From Actinomadura rubrisoli (lineage in GTDB: Bacteria; Actinomycetota; Actinomycetes; Streptosporangiales; Streptosporangiaceae): a DNA stretch of 46,279 nt. Both the position numbers and the translations under genes were made by a program. Shown piece after piece: positions 25,323 through 33,275 of this stretch. Numbering within the stretch: position 1 is the stretch's first letter; every line of letters begins with the position of its first letter. The notes beneath the pieces are model-generated. The model was not told where the DNA came from, searched no databases, and was given only the letters and a program-made list of their open reading frames with translations. Where the stretch lies: assembly GCF_004349215.1 (NCBI RefSeq), contig NZ_SMKU01000029.1, positions 1 to 46,279 on the forward strand, in the 5' to 3' direction.

Positions 25323-26048
25323 TTGAGCCCCGTTTTCGGCCACGGCCGCCTGCGGCTGTACCTGCTGAAGCTGCTGGAGGAGAGCCCGCGGCACGGCTAC
25401 GAGGTGATCCGGCTCCTCCAGGACCGGTTCCTCGGGGTGTACTCGCCCTCCCCCGGCACGATCTACCCGCGGCTGGCCCGGCTGGAGGCCGAGGGCCTCG
25501 TCACGCACGAGGTCGTCAAGGGCAAGAAGGTCTACTCGCTGACCGACAAGGGCCGCGAGGAGCTGGAGCGGCGCATGGACGAGCTGGCCGAGCTGGAGGA
25601 GGAGCTCACCGCCTCGGCCCAGGAGTTCGCGCGCGGCGTCCAGCAGGACGTCCGGCAGACGGTCCGGTCGCTGCGCGAGGAGCTCACCCAGGCGGCCCGG
25701 ACGATGCGTGAGGAGGGCGCGGCCACGTCCAAGGAGTCGTGGCGGGAGACCAGCGAGCGCCAGAAGGACGAGTGGAAGCGGCAGAAGGAGTACTGGCGCG
25801 AGCAGAAGCAGGCGTGGAAGCAGGAGTGGCAGCAAAACTGGCAGGACGCCTGGAAGACGGCGACCGGCAGCAGCGAGGACATCGCCCGCCTCAAGCTGGA
25901 GCGGCTGCTCCGCAAGTTCGTCGAGGACGTCCGCAAGGGCGCCAAGCACTCCCGGCTCGACGAGGAGGGCCTCGCCGCCGTGCAGTCCCTCCTGGAGGAG
26001 ACGCGGGCGCGGCTCAGGAGCGAGGTCTTCCGCGACGACGGGTGGTGA
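25323..26048 (+). CDS. PadR family regulator with Trp-periodic coiled coil
   Basis: 241-residue regulator. Residues 1-90 form the PadR winged helix: RLYLLKLLEESPRHGYEVI, SPGTIYPRLARLEAEGLV, VKGKKVYSLTDKGREEL. Instead of the usual short dimerisation helix it carries a long charged helix (about 75-200). In it Trp residues stand at 140, 151, 158, 165, 169, 173 and 177, i.e. spacings of 11, 7, 7, 4, 4 and 4, which line up on one face. The rest of that helix is Glu/Lys/Gln/Arg-rich. The end (LRKFVEDVRKGAKHSRLDEEGL) is more normal. TTG start one base after the DUF4097 stop, without another fitting start, so the two are translationally coupled. Probably a repressor of its own operon. Confidence 0.92.
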   Translation: MSPVFGHGRLRLYLLKLLEESPRHGYEVIRLLQDRFLGVYSPSPGTIYPRLARLEAEGLVTHEVVKGKKVYSLTDKGREELERRMDELAELEEELTASAQEFARGVQQDVRQTVRSLREELTQAARTMREEGAATSKESWRETSERQKDEWKRQKEYWREQKQAWKQEWQQNWQDAWKTATGSSEDIARLKLERLLRKFVEDVRKGAKHSRLDEEGLAAVQSLLEETRARLRSEVFRDDGW

Positions 26049-26106
26049 CCGGGGCGCCGTCCCCCGGCCCTCGCCCCGTCACCGCCCGTCCCGCGCGTCC
26101 CGCGCG

Positions 26107-27075
26107 TCAGGGCGTGAAGACGATCTTGCCGAAGAGGTCGCCGCCGGCCATCGCGGCGAAGCCCTCCCGCGCCCGGCCGAGCGGCAGCGTCCGGTCGATC
26201 GGCGGGCGCGTGCCCGTCTTCACCAGGAACCGCGCCAGCCGCTCCAGCTGCGCCCGCGTCCCCATGGTGGAGCCGACGACCTGGAGCTGGAGGAAGAACA
26301 CCCGGTTCAGCTCGGCGGGCGGCACCGCGCCGCTCGTGGCGCCGGAGACGACGATCCGCCCGCCGGGGCGCAGCGACTTCAGCGAGTGCGACCACGTCGC
26401 CTCGCCGACGGTCTCGATCACCGCGTCCACCCGCTCGGGCAGCCGGGCGCCGGGCTCCAGCACCGCGTCCGCGCCGAGCTCGGCCGCGCGCTCGCGCTTG
26501 GCCCCGCTGCGGCTCGTCGCGTAGACACGGAACCCGGCCGCCGAGGCCAGCGCGATGGCCGCGGTCGCGACGCCGCCGCCCGCGCCCTGCACCAGGACGG
26601 ACGAGCCGGGCTGCAGGGCGGCCTTGTCGAACAGCATCCGGTAGGCGGTGAGCCACGCCGTCGGGAGGCAGGCCGCCTCCTCGAAGGTCAGCTCGGCCGG
26701 TTTGGGGACGAGGTTGCGGCGCGGCACGGCGACCCGCTCGGCCAGCGTCCCCGGGTGCAGCTCCGACAGCAGCGTCCGCTTGGGGTCGAGCGTCTCGTCA
26801 CCGCCGCCCCGCTCCGGGTCGCCGATCACCGCGTGCACGATGACCTCCGCGCCGTCCTCGTCCACCCCGGCGGCGTCGCAGCCGAGGATCATCGGGAGCC
26901 GGTCGGCGGGGAGCCCGACGCCCTTGAGCGACCACAGGTCGTGGTGGTTGAGCGCGGCGGCCTTCACCGTGACGGTGGTCCAGCCCTCCGGGACGTCGGG
27001 TTCGGGACGCTCCCCCAGCGTCAGCCCGTCCAGCGGATCCTCTGCGTCGATGCGCGTGGCAGTGACAGCGAACAT
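26107..27075 (-). CDS. Zinc-independent MDR oxidoreductase (quinone oxidoreductase-like)
   Basis: 322-residue medium-chain dehydrogenase/reductase. GroES-like N-terminal half with LNHHDLWSLKGVGLP and LGCDAAG, Rossmann half with VQGAGGGVATAAIALASAAG near residue 165, GGRIVVSGATSG and the final GKIVFTP. The catalytic and structural zinc cysteines of alcohol dehydrogenases are absent. Probably NADPH-dependent reduction of quinones or enones; substrate unknown. ATG at 27075. It stands convergent to the PadR gene and downstream of the ABC transporter terminator. Confidence 0.92.
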   Translation of the reverse strand: MFAVTATRIDAEDPLDGLTLGERPEPDVPEGWTTVTVKAAALNHHDLWSLKGVGLPADRLPMILGCDAAGVDEDGAEVIVHAVIGDPERGGGDETLDPKRTLLSELHPGTLAERVAVPRRNLVPKPAELTFEEAACLPTAWLTAYRMLFDKAALQPGSSVLVQGAGGGVATAAIALASAAGFRVYATSRSGAKRERAAELGADAVLEPGARLPERVDAVIETVGEATWSHSLKSLRPGGRIVVSGATSGAVPPAELNRVFFLQLQVVGSTMGTRAQLERLARFLVKTGTRPPIDRTLPLGRAREGFAAMAGGDLFGKIVFTP

Positions 27076-27110
27076 GCCCGCACACTAACCGGCCGCCCCG
27101 GACGCGGAAC

Positions 27111-27138
27111 GGCCCGCCCCCGCGCTCGGGGACGGGCC
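27111..27138 (-). terminator. Terminator of the amino-acid ABC operon
   Basis: GGCCCG-C-CCCCG (27111-27122) pairs with CGGGG-A-CGGGCC (27127-27138) around a 4-nt loop, with one internal C/A mismatch. It lies 45 nt downstream of the ATPase stop on the minus strand. Confidence 0.55.
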
Positions 27139-27148
27139 GCCGCCGATC

Positions 27149-27182
27149 GCCGTCAGAGGCCCTTCGCCGTCAGAGGATCTTC
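27149..27182. repeat. 17-bp tandem duplication after the ABC ATPase gene
   Basis: Two adjacent 17-bp units (27149-27165 and 27166-27182) share GCCGTCAGAGG and match at 15 of 17 positions. The second unit ends directly before the ATPase stop codon. No function is evident. Confidence 0.7.
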
Positions 27183-27183
27183 G

Positions 27184-27966
27184 TTAGAGCACCTTGGACA
27201 GGAAGTCCTGCGTGCGGCGGTGCTGGGGGTTGGACAGGACGTCGCCCGGGGTGCCCTTCTCGACGACGATGCCGTCGTCCATGAAGACCAGCGAGTCGCC
27301 GACCTCGCGGGCGAAGCCCATCTCGTGGGTCACGACCATCATGGTCATGCCGTCGACGGCGAGCTGCTTCATGACCTCCAGGACCTCGCCGACGAGCTCG
27401 GGGTCCAGCGCGGAGGTCGGCTCGTCGAACAGCATCAGCTTGGGGTCCATCGCGAGGGCCCGGGCGATGGCGACCCGCTGCTGCTGCCCGCCGGACAGCT
27501 GCGAGGGGTAGGTGTCCACCTTGTCGGCCAGGCCGACCCGCTCCAGGAGCTGCGCGCCCCGCTCGCGGGCCTTGGCCTTGCTCTGCCCGCGGACCCGGAT
27601 CGGCGCCTCGCAGACGTTCCCCATGGCGGTCATGTGCGGGAAGAGGTTGAAGCGCTGGAAGACCATGCCGATCTCGCGGCGCTGCGCCGAGACCTCCTTG
27701 TCGCGCAGCTCGTAGAGCTTGTCGCCCTTCTGCCGGTAGCCCATCAGATGGCCGTTCACCCAGAGCCGCCCCGCGTCGATCTTCTCCAGGTGGTTGACGC
27801 AGCGCAGGAAGGTCGACTTGCCCGACCCGGACGGGCCGATGACGCACATGACCTCGCCCGGCCTGACCTCCAGGTCGATGCCCTTGAGCACGTCCACCCG
27901 GCCGAAGTGCTTGTGCACCGCCTCGGCCTTGACCATCAGGTCCGCGGCGACGTTCGGCCCGCTCAT
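27184..27966 (-). CDS. Polar amino-acid ABC transporter ATPase (GlnQ/GluA-like)
   Basis: 260-residue ATPase. Walker [10 protein letters not shown] near residue 44, Q-loop in [13 protein letters not shown], signature LSGGQQQR, Walker [13 protein letters not shown], switch His in [12 protein letters not shown]. The sequence matches the glutamine/glutamate uptake group. Its ATG overlaps the permease stop as ATGA. Last gene of a binding protein - permease - ATPase operon; energises import of a polar amino acid, probably glutamate or glutamine. Confidence 0.95.
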   Translation of the reverse strand: MSGPNVAADLMVKAEAVHKHFGRVDVLKGIDLEVRPGEVMCVIGPSGSGKSTFLRCVNHLEKIDAGRLWVNGHLMGYRQKGDKLYELRDKEVSAQRREIGMVFQRFNLFPHMTAMGNVCEAPIRVRGQSKAKARERGAQLLERVGLADKVDTYPSQLSGGQQQRVAIARALAMDPKLMLFDEPTSALDPELVGEVLEVMKQLAVDGMTMMVVTHEMGFAREVGDSLVFMDDGIVVEKGTPGDVLSNPQHRRTQDFLSKVL

Positions 27967-28934
27967 CCTCCGCCTCCCCCACTGCCGAAGCCGAGCGCCC
28001 GGAATCCGGCCCGCTTCTCCTTGGAGACCCCCGAGCCGCGGGCGAAATGGCGTTCGAGGTAGTACTGGGCGACCAGCAGGAAGCTGGTCAGGAACAGGTA
28101 CCACATGCAGGAGGCGACCAGCATCGGGAACACGTTGAACTCCTTGTCCCCGACCGACTTGAGCTGGAAGAACAGCTCGTTGGTGACCGGGACGAAGGCG
28201 ACGAGCGAGGTGTCCTTGAGCATCGCGATGGTCTCGTTGCCCGTCGGCGGCACGATCACGCGCATGGCCTGCGGCAGCACGATCCGCCGCAGGGTCTGCA
28301 TGCGGGACATGCCGAGGGCCCCGGCGGCCTCGCTCTGGCCGGGGTCGACCGACAGCATGCCCGCCCGGACGATCTCGGCCATGTAGGCGCCCTCGGACAG
28401 CGCCAGCGCGAGCAGACCGGCCATGAAGCCGGTCAGGAACGTGTTGGCGTTGATGGTGAACAGCGTGCCGTCGACGTCGACGCCGATCAGGTCGCCGACC
28501 TGCCTGGAGAAGGGCACCCCGCCCACGTGGTACTTGGCGTACAGGATCCCCATGTTGCCGAACAGGATCGCCAGCACCAGCCGGGGCACGGCCCGGAAGA
28601 ACCAGGTGTAGAGCCACGCGCTCCCGCTGAGGATCGGGTTGCCCGACAGCCGCATGACGGCCATGACGATGCCGATCACCACACCGATGATCATCGAGAA
28701 GACCGTCAGCAGCACCGTGGTGCGGACGCCCTCGACGATGTTGGGGCGGAAGGCGTTGTCGATGATGAACGACCACTGGAAGGCCTTGTTCGTGACGAGC
28801 ATGTGCACGAACATCGCGGCCAGCAGGGCCAGCACGGCCACCGCCACCCAGCGGCCCGGATGCCGGACGGGCACGGCCTTGATGGCCGCGGGCCGCGCCT
28901 CGTCCGGCTTCGCGGTGTCAGCTGACTCGGTCAT
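27963..28934 (-). CDS. Polar amino-acid ABC transporter permease (HisM/GlnP type)
   Basis: 323-residue membrane permease with a 30-residue cytoplasmic N-terminus and at least five TM segments (for example [16 protein letters not shown] and [20 protein letters not shown]). It has the EAA-loop-like [30 protein letters not shown] and the His/Glu/Gln-permease start SFIIDNAF. A single permease gene suggests a homodimeric channel. Starts 4 nt after the binding-protein stop. Confidence 0.95.
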   Translation of the reverse strand: MTESADTAKPDEARPAAIKAVPVRHPGRWVAVAVLALLAAMFVHMLVTNKAFQWSFIIDNAFRPNIVEGVRTTVLLTVFSMIIGVVIGIVMAVMRLSGNPILSGSAWLYTWFFRAVPRLVLAILFGNMGILYAKYHVGGVPFSRQVGDLIGVDVDGTLFTINANTFLTGFMAGLLALALSEGAYMAEIVRAGMLSVDPGQSEAAGALGMSRMQTLRRIVLPQAMRVIVPPTGNETIAMLKDTSLVAFVPVTNELFFQLKSVGDKEFNVFPMLVASCMWYLFLTSFLLVAQYYLERHFARGSGVSKEKRAGFRALGFGSGGGGG

Positions 28935-28938
28935 CTGG

Positions 28939-29847
28939 TCAGGATGCCTTCGGGTTCACGGCCGGATCGGTGATGGCCCCCTTGGAGACCTTCCACTTGT
29001 CCAGGATCTGCTTGTAGGTCCCGTCCGCGATGATCGCCTTGTAGGCGCCCGCGACCGCCTCGGCGAACTGCGTCTGGCCCTTCTTGAGCGCGACGCCGTA
29101 GGGCGTCTGGCCGTAGGGCTCGCCGAGCAGCTCCAGCTGGCCCTTGGCCTTGTCGACGGCGTCGACGAAGACGGGGTAGTCGGCGGAGCCGGCGTCGTCC
29201 TTGCCGGACACGACCGCCGCCGTGGCCGTGCTCTGGTCCTGGAACTGGTCGATCTTGATGCCCGGCTTGCCGCCCTTCTTGCAGGCCGCGTCCTTGACCT
29301 TCAGGTCGTCGACCTCGACGGTGCCGGTCTGGACGGCGACCTTCTTGCCGCAGGCGTTGTCCGGCTGGACCCCCTGCGGGTTGCCCTTCTTCACCACCCA
29401 CTGGATCGGCGAGTTGAAGTAGCTCACCATCTCGGTGTCCTTCAGCCGCTCGGGGTTGATCGTGAGCGAGGAGATGCCGGCCTCGTACTTGCCGGACTTC
29501 ACACCGGTGATCACGCCCGTGAACGGCGTGGTGATCCACTGCGTCTTGAGCCCGAGCTTGGCGGCGGCCGCGTCGAACAGGTCGATGTCGAAGCCGATGG
29601 CCTTGTTGTTCTCCAGGAACTCGGCGGGGGCGTAGGTGGTGTCGGAGCCGACCTTGACGACCCCGTCCGACTTGATCTCGGCCGGGACGAGGGCCACCAG
29701 CTTCTGGTCCGGGCCGCTCTTCGGCGTGATGGACGCCGTCGGCTCGGTGGACTCCTTCTTCTCGCCACATGCGGACAGGGCGAGGGCGCCCGTCAGCACG
29801 AGCGCGCTCGCCGCGATGGCGCGGCGGCGCAGAGAACCGATGATCAC
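28939..29847 (-). CDS. Polar amino-acid ABC transporter substrate-binding lipoprotein
   Basis: 302-residue SBP family 3 protein. Lipoprotein signal with arginines, hydrophobic stretch and lipobox LSAC (Cys near 27), then an acidic Ser/Thr linker. The binding domain begins VVKVGSDTTYAPAEFLENN and has the IGFDIDLFDAAA pattern, SSLTINPERLKDTEMVSYF and PYGQTPYGVALKKGQ. The GTG at 29847 is chosen for its strong SD (GGAGGGGG); an ATG farther upstream adds non-signal sequence. One cysteine pair in the domain (NACGKK and AACKKG) could form a disulfide. It is the first gene of the operon. Confidence 0.95.
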   Translation of the reverse strand: MIIGSLRRRAIAASALVLTGALALSACGEKKESTEPTASITPKSGPDQKLVALVPAEIKSDGVVKVGSDTTYAPAEFLENNKAIGFDIDLFDAAAAKLGLKTQWITTPFTGVITGVKSGKYEAGISSLTINPERLKDTEMVSYFNSPIQWVVKKGNPQGVQPDNACGKKVAVQTGTVEVDDLKVKDAACKKGGKPGIKIDQFQDQSTATAAVVSGKDDAGSADYPVFVDAVDKAKGQLELLGEPYGQTPYGVALKKGQTQFAEAVAGAYKAIIADGTYKQILDKWKVSKGAITDPAVNPKAS

Positions 29848-29943
29848 GGGTCCCCCTCCAGGTGGTTTCGCCGGATCCGCTGGATCCGTTGGCAAGTGCA
29901 CATTTTGGCGTACACCGGGCCTGATCTGGATTAAGGGTCCGAA

Positions 29944-30122
29944 ACAATCGGACAACGAGGTAGCCCCGGGCCCGCCCAGCCGCCCGCGGTGCCCACTCTA
30001 AGCGATCTGCCGGCCGCCCCCCGTCATCAAGATCCTTTGGATCCGTCCCGGCCCCGGGCGGCGGCCGCCGCGGCCGCGATCCCCGGGCCGGGCGGGAGGA
30101 GGTGTGGCACAATCGGACAACG
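29944..30122. repeat. Pair of 14-bp direct repeats in the SBP / malic enzyme divergent region
   Basis: ACAATCGGACAACG is found at 29944-29957 and 30109-30122, identical in both places, one near each divergent gene. The 380-bp region 29848-30227 holds no gene. It also has TGGATCCG at 29881-29888 and 30038-30045 and the palindrome GATCC-TTT-GGATC (30031-30043). These look like binding sites of a shared regulator. Confidence 0.6.
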
Positions 30123-30227
30123 GGTGACCCCCGTACGTCGCGAGATGTCCACCAGGTGATCAGGCCACCCGACCACACCACCGCGGCGGCATCGCCCGAA
30201 AGCCAACTTTCACTGACAGGGGTCGCT

Positions 30228-31415
30228 GTGGCTTCCGAGCCCATTCCCACCGAACACTCCCTCGACGACGATCCGGCCTTTCCGCTGCACCGCGGCGGCA
30301 AGCTGGAAATGCGGTCGACCATCCCGGTCCGCAACGCCGACGACCTTTCGCTCGCCTACACGCCCGGGGTCGCGCGCGTCTGCACCGCGATCGCCGACAA
30401 CCCCGAGCTGGCCTACGAGTACACGTGGACGTCCCGGGTCGTCGCGGTCGTCACCGACGGCACCGCGGTCCTCGGCCTCGGCGACATCGGCCCGGCCGCG
30501 TCCATGCCCGTGATGGAGGGCAAGTCGCTGCTGTTCAAGGAGTTCGCCGGCGTCGACTCCGTGCCGATCGCCCTGAGCTGCACCGGCGTGGACGAGATCG
30601 TCGAGACGGTGATCCGGCTGGCGCCCAGCTTCGGCGGCATCAACCTGGAGGACATCAGCGCCCCGCGCTGCTTCGAGATCGAGGACCGGCTGCGCGCCGC
30701 GCTCGACATCCCCGTCTTCCACGACGACCAGCACGGCACCGCGATCGTGGCGCTGGCCGCCCTCACCAACGCCGCGCGCCTGGTCGGCAAGCCGCTCTCG
30801 GAGCTGCGCGCCGTCGTCGCCGGCGCGGGCGCGTCCGGCATCGCGGTCTCCCAGATCCTCATCGAGGCCGGCATCGGCGACATCGCCCTGTCCGACAGCA
30901 AGGGCCTGGTCTACGAGGGACGCGACGGGCTGAACCCCGTGAAGCGGCGGATCGCCGCGATCACCAACCGGTCCCGGCTGACCGGCTCCACGGAGGAGGC
31001 GCTGCGCGGCGCCGACGTGTTCATCGGGCTGTCCGGCAGCACCGTCCACGAGTCGTGCGTCGCCACGATGTCGGAGAACGCGATCGTGTTCGCGCTGTCC
31101 AACCCGACCCCGGAGGTCCAGCCCGAGGTGGCGCGGCGGCACGCCCGCGTCGTCGCCACCGGCCGCAGCGACTTCCCGAACCAGATCAACAACGTGCTGG
31201 CCTTCCCCGGCATCTTCCGCGGGGCGCTGGACGTGCGCGCGCACTCGATCACCGAGGGCATGAAACTGGCGGCCGCGGACGCGCTCGCCGGCATCGTCGG
31301 CGACGACCTGACGGCCGACTACGTGATCCCGGGCCCGTTCGACGACCGGGTCGCCCCGGCCGTCACCGCCGCCGTGGCCGCACAGGCCCGCGCGGAGGGC
31401 GTCAACCGGATCTGA
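30228..31415 (+). CDS. NAD(P)-dependent malic enzyme
   Basis: 395-residue short-form malic enzyme, converting malate to pyruvate and CO2 with NAD(P)H. It has LSLAYTPGVARVC (malic N-terminal domain, about residues 40-52), LGLGDIGPAASMPVMEGKSLLFK with the catalytic Lys, FGGINLEDISAPRCFEIE and PVFHDDQHGTAIV (metal site). The Rossmann motif is VVAGAGASGIAV, followed by FALSNPTPEV. GTG at 30228 has CAGGGG 8 nt upstream and gives the usual length; upstream codons add about 42 low-complexity residues. Anaplerotic link between TCA cycle and pyruvate. A strong terminator follows. Confidence 0.95.
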   Translation: MASEPIPTEHSLDDDPAFPLHRGGKLEMRSTIPVRNADDLSLAYTPGVARVCTAIADNPELAYEYTWTSRVVAVVTDGTAVLGLGDIGPAASMPVMEGKSLLFKEFAGVDSVPIALSCTGVDEIVETVIRLAPSFGGINLEDISAPRCFEIEDRLRAALDIPVFHDDQHGTAIVALAALTNAARLVGKPLSELRAVVAGAGASGIAVSQILIEAGIGDIALSDSKGLVYEGRDGLNPVKRRIAAITNRSRLTGSTEEALRGADVFIGLSGSTVHESCVATMSENAIVFALSNPTPEVQPEVARRHARVVATGRSDFPNQINNVLAFPGIFRGALDVRAHSITEGMKLAAADALAGIVGDDLTADYVIPGPFDDRVAPAVTAAVAAQARAEGVNRI

Positions 31416-31448
31416 TCCGGTGGACCAATTCCCCGATCTCTTTCTGTG

Positions 31449-31479
31449 AAGGCCCGTGCCCCGCTGGGGCACGGGCCTT
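31449..31479 (+). terminator. Strong hairpin terminator of malic enzyme gene
   Basis: Perfect 14-bp stem AAGGCCCGTGCCCC (31449-31462) / GGGGCACGGGCCTT (31466-31479) with a GCT loop, 33 nt after the stop codon and followed by TCCTC. Confidence 0.85.
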
Positions 31480-31514
31480 CCTCATGCCCCGCCATGGCAC
31501 GAACAATTCGCCGG

Positions 31515-31544
31515 TTGCGGACATCGCCGGCCGGAGGATATTTA
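31515..31544 (+). promoter_or_regulatory. Candidate promoter of the CGNR gene
   Basis: TTGCGG (31515-31520) with TATTTA (31539-31544) at 18-nt spacing in an AT-rich patch (GATATTTAAAGTAG), about 80 nt before the chosen GTG start. Confidence 0.4.
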
Positions 31545-31622
31545 AAGTAGCGGTGTAATTCTCGCCACGGGGGAATGACACTGGGGATTCGCCCGATCAG
31601 GCCGGACTCGTCAGGAGCGAAT

Positions 31623-32195
31623 GTGGACCTCGCCTCTTACGCAGACCTGGCGATCGAGCTCGTGAACACGCAGCGCCCCCACCGGGACGAGCTGCGCGAT
31701 CTCGAAGGGCTGCGGGCCCTGCTGCTGCGCCGGCCGCACCTTGAGGGGCGGACGGCGCACCGCGATCTCGACGCCATCCGCGAGCTGCGCGCGGAGCTGC
31801 GCGCCATCTTCGTCTCCGCCGACCGCGGGGACGCCGAGGACGCGATCGAGCGCCTCAACACCCTGCTCATCCGGCACCCGGTCCATCCGCAGATGGTCCG
31901 GCACGACGGCCAGGACTGGCACCTGCACTTCAACGAGGAGGGCTCGATCCCCGACCGCGTCGCCGCGCGCACCGCGATGGGCCTCGCGGCGAAGATCGGC
32001 TCCCAGGGGCTGGACCGGTTCGGGGTCTGCCAGGCGGACGGCTGCGGACGGGTGTACCTCGACGCGACGAGCAACCGGTCGCGGCGCTACTGCTCGGACC
32101 GCTGCGCCGGACGGTCGAGCGCGACCGCCGCCTGCCATCCGAGCGCGGCACGCGTGTCGATGCGCCGCGCGCCCGCGCGCGAGAGCGGCCAGTAG
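31623..32195 (+). CDS. CGNR zinc-finger (ABATE domain) regulator
   Basis: 190-residue protein of the stress-related ABATE/CGNR family of putative transcription regulators. N-terminal ABATE region starts (V)DLASYADLAIELVNTQ; the zinc finger is CQADGCGRVYLDATSNRSRRYCSDRC, a C-x4-C ... C-x3-C pattern, followed by AGR where the family often has xNR. I use the GTG at 31623 because AGGAG lies 5 nt before it and the protein then starts as its relatives do; an ATG 48 nt upstream lacks SD spacing. The last 36 codons overlap the convergent sodX gene by 109 bp, so the second Cys pair is encoded within the overlap. The C-terminus after the finger is unlike the family. Confidence 0.85.
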   Translation: MDLASYADLAIELVNTQRPHRDELRDLEGLRALLLRRPHLEGRTAHRDLDAIRELRAELRAIFVSADRGDAEDAIERLNTLLIRHPVHPQMVRHDGQDWHLHFNEEGSIPDRVAARTAMGLAAKIGSQGLDRFGVCQADGCGRVYLDATSNRSRRYCSDRCAGRSSATAACHPSAARVSMRRAPARESGQ

Positions 32196-32554
32196 CGCGC
32201 GACGACCCGGCCGACGATGAGGTCGTCGGGCACGGCGCCGAAGTCCCAGCTGTCGCGGCGCCCCCGGGCGCGCTGGTTGTCGCTCTCCAGCCACCACCCG
32301 CCGTCCGCGCGGCGTGTCGCCCGCTTGACGATGAGGACGCCCGGCCGCTCGGGATGGCGGGCGACGACGAGGTCCCCCGCCGCGGGGACGGCGCCCGCGC
32401 GCACCACGAGCCAGTCGCCGGGGCGCAGCACCGGCAGCATCGAGTCGCCCGCGACCGCGACGGTCCGGAGCCGTCCCCTCGCCTTGACCAGCGCGAACAG
32501 CGCCGCACCGGCGAGCGTGCAGAGCGCGGCGCACCGCCTCCCTCGGTTCGGCAT
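32087..32554 (-). CDS. sodX: Nickel superoxide dismutase maturation protease (S26 family)
   Basis: 155-residue membrane-bound signal-peptidase-like protease that cleaves the SodN propeptide so that the new N-terminal His can bind nickel. One N-terminal TM (ALCTLAGAALFALV), catalytic Ser in AVAGDSMLPVLRPGDW, catalytic Lys in VLIVKRATR, and the W-E-S-D-N motif in WWLESDNQRA. ATG at 32554 has GGGAGG 6 nt upstream; a GTG start 57 nt further up is less likely. The normal domain ends near VARYWPLSR, and the remaining 30 or so residues read antisense into the CGNR gene. It is divergent from sodN, not in the same operon. Confidence 0.92.
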   Translation of the reverse strand: MPNRGRRCAALCTLAGAALFALVKARGRLRTVAVAGDSMLPVLRPGDWLVVRAGAVPAAGDLVVARHPERPGVLIVKRATRRADGGWWLESDNQRARGRRDSWDFGAVPDDLIVGRVVARYWPLSRAGARRIDTRAALGWQAAVALDRPAQRSEQ

Positions 32555-32671
32555 GGCCGTCCTCCCGGTCGGTCTCCGGCCGCATATCTCGGCGGGCAGC
32601 GGTGATGACACAGCTGGAGGGTTCCGGGCCGCGCGGCGGCCCGGGTCTTAGGCCGAAATACCGAGCGCCCT

Positions 32672-32683
32672 GGGCGTACGCCC
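32672..32683. promoter_or_regulatory. Palindrome in the sodX-sodN divergent region
   Basis: GGGCGTACGCCC is a perfect 12-bp palindrome, flanked by CCT and CCAGG that extend the symmetry imperfectly. It lies 65 nt before the sodN start. Possible operator for a metal- or redox-responsive regulator; it does not look like the TTGC-N5-GCAA type Nur box. Confidence 0.4.
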
Positions 32684-32747
32684 CCAGGGGCACAAGGGTA
32701 ATGTCGGTGACCTGAGCATGATCCGAAACGAGGGAAGGGAATCGCAG

Positions 32748-33149
32748 GTGTTGCTCAAGCTTCTGCGCCCGAAGACCACGGTCTCCGCGCACTGCGACCT
32801 GCCGTGTGGCGTCTACGACCCGGCGCAGGCCCGGATCGAGGCCGAGTCGGTCAAGGCGATCGCCGAGAAGTACGCGGCCAACGAGGACCCGGAGTTCCGC
32901 GCCCGGGCGATCCTGATCAAGGAGCAGCGTTCCCAGCTGGTCAAGGAGCACCTGTGGGTGCTGTGGACCGACTACTTCAAGCCGCCGCACTTCGAGAAGT
33001 ACCCGCAGCTCCACCAGCTGTTCAACGAGGCGACCAAGCTCGCGGGCGCGTCCGGCACGAAGGGCAGCATGGACGTCAAGGCCGCCGAGGACCTGCTCGG
33101 CAAGATCGCGGAGATCGACAAGATCTTCTGGGAGACCAAGCAGGCGTAA
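32748..33149 (+). CDS. sodN: Nickel-containing superoxide dismutase
   Basis: 133-residue NiSOD precursor, cytoplasmic homohexamer that dismutates superoxide. The 14-residue propeptide (LLKLLRPKTTVSA after the start) precedes HCDLPCGVYDPAQARIE. After cleavage His1, Cys2 and Cys6 form the nickel hook and Tyr9 lines the active site. The four-helix body (VKAIAEKYAAN, KEHLWVLWTDYFKPPHFEKYP, KIAEIDKIFWETKQA) is fully normal. The GTG at 32748 has a GGGAAGGGA SD and gives the known propeptide length; an ATG 30 nt earlier would lengthen it. Processing is by the neighbouring SodX. Confidence 0.97.
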   Translation: MLLKLLRPKTTVSAHCDLPCGVYDPAQARIEAESVKAIAEKYAANEDPEFRARAILIKEQRSQLVKEHLWVLWTDYFKPPHFEKYPQLHQLFNEATKLAGASGTKGSMDVKAAEDLLGKIAEIDKIFWETKQA

Positions 33150-33168
33150 CGCGGCATCGCGCCTGGCC

Positions 33169-33203
33169 CACGGGGGCCGTCCGGGATTCGGACGGCCCCC
33201 GTG
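33169..33203 (+). terminator. Terminator of sodN
   Basis: Perfect 15-bp stem CACGGGGGCCGTCCG (33169-33183) / CGGACGGCCCCCGTG (33189-33203) with a GGATT loop, 20 nt after the stop. Confidence 0.85.
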
Positions 33204-33275
33204 GCGTGTCCGGGGGTGATGACAATTCCCGACGAGGCGTGGTCTTCTATGGCGCACCCACAGGAAGGGGGATCC

